DNA of 64,000 nucleotides, taken from positions 62,001 to 126,000 of the forward strand of contig JAVJVK010000007.1 of the NCBI GenBank assembly GCA_040221175.1, given 5' to 3'. This DNA is from Phycisphaerales bacterium. GTDB taxonomy: Bacteria > Planctomycetota > Phycisphaerae > Phycisphaerales > UBA1924. The notes under the pieces were generated by a model. That model made no database searches and was not told where the DNA came from. It saw only the letters and a program-made list of their open reading frames with translations. The position numbers were made by a program, and so were the translations under genes. Positions 61,603-64,000 of the stretch are shown here, piece by piece (within the stretch, counting starts at the first letter, position 1; every line of letters starts with the position of its first letter).

Positions 61603-62591
61603 GTGTCGAGGCCGAGGAACCGCAGCATGATGGCCTCTTCGCTCTGACACAGGTGTTCCATCGCCGCGGCCGACGCACTTTGACCATGCAGGCAGGCTCG
61701 CGCGAAGGCAAAGAACTCGGCGGGCCTGGTGTCGAGCAGCGATCGCGTGACGGCCTCGGCGAGGTTGTACGAGAGTTCCTGGTGCCCATCCTCGGGCGAG
61801 CGGAAGGTGTCGCCATGCAGGAACCCGGCCAGGCCGATCGACGACCAGAGCGCTCTGTGTCGCCGCATCTTCTCGTGATCGATGGTAAAGAAGCACTGAT
61901 TGGTGACGCGCTCTTCCATCATCTGTGTGAGACCCTCTTCGGCCCACAGAGGGAGGTCGCCGGCGTCTTCTGACCGAGGTGCGAGCGCGTGGTGGGTGAG
62001 TTCGTGCGCGATCGAATGCTCGAACGCGTGGCGATCGACGTTCAGGATCAGCGTCGACGGATTGATTGACGAATCGCCAAGATAGATGCCGCCGGATGAG
62101 GCAACGTGCCCATCATCCTGGCGGTACGCGTCAACAAGGTCGTAGTACGCATCCATCGTGGGCGCGGCGATGATGGTGATGTGGGCGATGGGGTGCTCGT
62201 TGGGATCACCAAGGATGGGAGTGAGCGCTCGTCCGATCGTGGCGAGCGACGACGCCGCTGCGCGCTCGAGGCGCATCCGATCGGCCTTGGGGGCAAGGCC
62301 CTCGACACCGATGCTGCGCCATCGCTCGAGCGGCGTTCTGTACTTCGATTGGAGGGTCTGCGCGAGAAAGTCGACCCAGCCGGCAATCATTGCGTGGGCC
62401 AACTCGTCGGCGTCGGAGTCTGTCTGTGTTGTCGAGTCAATGTGATCCAGGGCCTCGTCCCAGTTCAGGTGAGGCAGGCCGAGATGGCTGCGCAGGAAGG
62501 GCGAAATCGCGTCGATGGCCAGCGGCTCGGGCAGGCCGGCGGGCTGGGGCGTGGCGTCCGGGCGCCCGCGCGAGGATCGACGAAAGAACAC
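61593..62591 (-). CDS. Gluzincin-like metallopeptidase (HExxH), probably cytoplasmic
   Basis: The 332-residue protein has SIAHELTHHALAPRS, the zinc motif HExxH, followed by a third ligand in LPLWAEEGLTQMMEE, the gluzincin arrangement. There is no signal peptide. It starts at GTG 62591, 8 bases after the upstream stop, with a GAGGG site. The N-terminal half (LPEPLAIDAISPFLRSHLGL) is of unknown fold. Possibly a self-contained protease or a pseudoprotease; all three apparent ligands are present, so activity is likely. It converges with the terminase gene with a 10-base overlap. Confidence 0.75.
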   Translation of the reverse strand: MFFRRSSRGRPDATPQPAGLPEPLAIDAISPFLRSHLGLPHLNWDEALDHIDSTTQTDSDADELAHAMIAGWVDFLAQTLQSKYRTPLERWRSIGVEGLAPKADRMRLERAAASSLATIGRALTPILGDPNEHPIAHITIIAAPTMDAYYDLVDAYRQDDGHVASSGGIYLGDSSINPSTLILNVDRHAFEHSIAHELTHHALAPRSEDAGDLPLWAEEGLTQMMEERVTNQCFFTIDHEKMRRHRALWSSIGLAGFLHGDTFRSPEDGHQELSYNLAEAVTRSLLDTRPAEFFAFARACLHGQSASAAAMEHLCQSEEAIMLRFLGLDTHK

Positions 62592-62599
62592 GGCGGCCC

Positions 62600-62941
62600 T
62601 CAGTGCCTGAACAACCGGTACACCATCAGGATGCCGCCGCTCAGGATCGCGCCGCCGATGAGGCCGAGGATGCCGTCCATGGCGGCGCCCCAGCCGGGGC
62701 CCACCTCTTCTGGTGCGACGAACGCGCCGACGCCGGCGGCGATGGCGATGCTGGCCAGGATGAAGACGGCCTGGAAGGCGTTGTCCTTGACGCGAAGGTT
62801 CGGGCCGACGGCCACGTCGGTGACGATGTCGTAGGTGCTCGGCTCCTTGCGCTTCCTGGCGCCTCGCTTCGGCAGGGGCGGCGGGCCGGGCCGCCGGGGC
62901 GTGTCGGGCGTGGGCGAAGGGCCGTCGGGGTGCTGTGCCAT
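62600..62941 (-). CDS. Small two-helix membrane protein
   Basis: The 113-residue protein has a Pro-rich basic cytoplasmic N-terminus (PRRPGPPPLPKRGARKRKE) and two hydrophobic helices (FQAVFILASIAIAAGVGAF and ILGLIGGAILSGGILMVYRL). It is cotranscribed with the protease gene downstream and lies beside array F. No domain recognised; it may anchor or regulate the protease. Confidence 0.6.
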   Translation of the reverse strand: MAQHPDGPSPTPDTPRRPGPPPLPKRGARKRKEPSTYDIVTDVAVGPNLRVKDNAFQAVFILASIAIAAGVGAFVAPEEVGPGWGAAMDGILGLIGGAILSGGILMVYRLFRH

Positions 62942-62994
62942 GGTGGGCGATGGTATCGGCGGGCGGGCCGGGGGTGTTTCGGGGGTGCGGGGAT

Positions 62995-63183
62995 GGTTCC
63001 GGGCGCGCCCTGGGAGGCTTGGGCCGCGCCCCGAAAGGTTCCGGGCGCGCCCTGAGAGGCTTGGGCCGCGCCCCGAAAGGTTCCGGGCGCGCCCTGAGAG
63101 GCTTGGGCCGCGCCCCGAAGGGTTCCGGGCGCGCCCTGGGAGGCTTGGGCTGCGCCCTGAGCGGTTCAGGCCGTGGCCCGCGG
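62995..63183. repeat. 21-bp tandem array F (nine units, 42-bp superperiod)
   Basis: Nine 21-bp units alternate between two forms, GGTTCCGGGCGCGCCCTGA and GGCTTGGGCCGCGCCCCGA (each plus two further bases), giving a 42-bp superrepeat. Three copies of the pair are nearly identical, the best preserved repeat of the set. It lies in the divergent gap between the two-helix gene (start 62941) and the lipoprotein (start 63276). Confidence 0.9.
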
Positions 63184-63264
63184 GGTGTGCGCGGCGGCGC
63201 ACGCGGGCTTCCCGGGGGCGATGCGCAGTTCCTGCGCATCCGGTGGGGGCGGGGCGGGGGCGGC

Positions 63265-63270
63265 TAGCAT
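63265..63270 (+). promoter_or_regulatory. Probable -10 box for leaderless transcript
   Basis: TAGCAT is followed by five bases and then ATG 63276; no ribosome site. Confidence 0.45.
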
Positions 63271-63275
63271 GGGGC

Positions 63276-63932
63276 ATGAAGCCGAGCAACCCCTGCCCGC
63301 GTGCCCTTCTGGTGCTGCCCCTGCTGGCGTTGCTGGCTCTGCTGGCACTGCCCCTGGCCGCCTGCGAGGAGGCGGCGATCGAAGAACAGTCCGTGCCCGA
63401 GGGGGCCGAGACCATCGCCGAGCCGCCCCACACCCAGAGCCAGATCCAGACCGAGCCCGACGCGGCGGCCGAGGCGGCAGATGGGGAGCCGGCCTTCGCC
63501 GACGACGCCGAGGCGTGGCCCTGGGCGGCGCCCGCGGGCTGGCGCCGCGTCGACCAGGAGCGGCCGATGCGTCTGGCAACGTACGTGATCGAATCGGGCG
63601 ACGCCGGGGATACGGTGGAGGTCGCCATCAGCCGGTTCCCCGGGGACGTGGGCGGCATGCTGGCCAACGTGAACCGCTGGCGCGGGCAGGTGGGGCTGGC
63701 GCCGGTCGGCCAGGGCGAGCTGGACGGCATGATGGAACGCTTCGAGAACCCCGGCTTCGTGGGGCACACGATGCGGCTGGATGGGCCCCAGGGGCACATG
63801 CTGGTGGCCAGCATCCATGAGAGCGGCGAAGACCGGACGTGGTTCGTGCGGGTGACCACCGACGCCCAGACGGCCGACGCGGTCCAGGACGAGGTGTTCG
63901 CCTTCGCGCGCACGTTCGGGGCGGGGGGCTGA
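63276..63932 (+). CDS. Lipoprotein of unknown function
   Basis: The 218-residue product has a strong leader (LLALLALLALPLAAC) with lipobox LAAC, a Glu/Pro/Gln-rich linker, and a C-terminal domain of about 130 residues: WAAPAGWRRVDQERPMRLAT, YVIESGDAGDTVEVAISRFP, GHTMRLDGPQGHMLVASIHE and ADAVQDEVFAFARTF. This pattern recalls periplasmic domains that bind small ligands, but no family is named. TAGCAT five bases upstream suggests a leaderless message. The next gene probably begins 12 bases after its stop. Confidence 0.7.
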   Translation: MKPSNPCPRALLVLPLLALLALLALPLAACEEAAIEEQSVPEGAETIAEPPHTQSQIQTEPDAAAEAADGEPAFADDAEAWPWAAPAGWRRVDQERPMRLATYVIESGDAGDTVEVAISRFPGDVGGMLANVNRWRGQVGLAPVGQGELDGMMERFENPGFVGHTMRLDGPQGHMLVASIHESGEDRTWFVRVTTDAQTADAVQDEVFAFARTFGAGG

Positions 63933-63938
63933 TAGCCT
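63933..63938 (+). promoter_or_regulatory. Probable -10 box for leaderless transcript
   Basis: TAGCCT is followed by six bases and then ATG 63945. Confidence 0.35.
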
Positions 63939-63944
63939 GCGGGC

Positions 63945-64000
63945 ATGCTCCTCCGCCGGGCCATCGAGCCGCTGGCGTCGCTCCGCCTGACCGTCGTTCT
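63945..64000 (+). CDS. Probable ResB-like cytochrome c biogenesis protein (5' end only)
   Basis: Only 18 codons are visible before the window edge. They read MLLRRAIEPLASLRLTVV, and the LASLRLTVV segment is the typical start of the first membrane helix of ResB/Ccs1, which holds apocytochromes for heme attachment. The start is supported by TAGCCT six bases upstream. The call rests on this short match alone. Confidence 0.4.
   Translation, partial: MLLRRAIEPLASLRLTVV

Overview
The window looks like a chromosomal segment of a planctomycete of the Phycisphaerae type. It is very GC-rich and carries seven secreted proteins that end in a tandem EF-hand/dockerin-like tail closing in Gly-Cys (ADFDGDG-LTIFDFLAFQ...GC), two PEP-CTERM-like proteins, a pilin-like protein with a GFTLIELLVVISII start, and three small membrane proteins with the planctomycete-style ribbon C-x2-C-x-Y-x-L...CPECG. 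Lineage is inferred from these families, not from a marker gene. No rRNA, tRNA, CRISPR array or complete insertion sequence was found.

Layout. 1-1207: 5' part of a WecA/MraY-like transferase, then a divergent pair (4-TM protein and XRE regulator) behind three tandem operator palindromes. 1204-4147: PEP-CTERM protein and a solitary atpA preceded by a 21-bp tandem array. 4316-13598: exported proteins (PEP-CTERM, GC-dockerin, a pentaheme cytochrome with a frameshift) around a GbsR/MarR regulator. 13830-17640: an FN3-domain protein, a DUF2752 protein, two sister lipoproteins and a GT-B-like protein. 17693-24404: thioredoxin-like protein, an HMG-CoA lyase/enoyl-CoA hydratase operon (leucine-type catabolism), a large duplicated GC-dockerin protein, and VOC and GNAT genes. 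24401-30904: aconitase, patatin, LysR regulator, FG-GAP protein. 31545-39355: paralogue of the FN3 protein, ogt, and a glycosyltransferase/methyltransferase cluster. 39553-50646: two GC-dockerin proteins, trpS, miaA, topA, a DUF5996 protein, and uvrC without its usual C-terminal HhH domain. 50744-56832: ribbon membrane protein, pilin-like protein, a Fur-type-operator-controlled iron/siderophore ABC transporter, and a UDG-superfamily-like protein. 57362-61602: LexA/CI-type S24 repressor divergent from a four-gene overlapping cassette (double-HTH protein, ABC-type ATPase, GNAT, phage terminase large subunit). 61593-64000: gluzincin-like protease, small membrane protein, lipoprotein, and the first codons of a probable ResB.

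Three patterns run across the window. (1) Six intergenic tandem arrays, each with exactly 21-bp periodicity but mostly different consensus, all lie upstream of a start codon; four are in divergent promoter regions. (2) About ten genes without an upstream Shine-Dalgarno have a TANNNT box exactly 5-6 nt before the start codon, the signature of leaderless transcription. Exported-protein genes instead mostly have clear Shine-Dalgarno sites. (3) The repressor/HTH/ABC-ATPase/GNAT/terminase cassette has no portal, capsid or tail genes beside it. It is the best candidate here for an undescribed, possibly domesticated phage-derived system.
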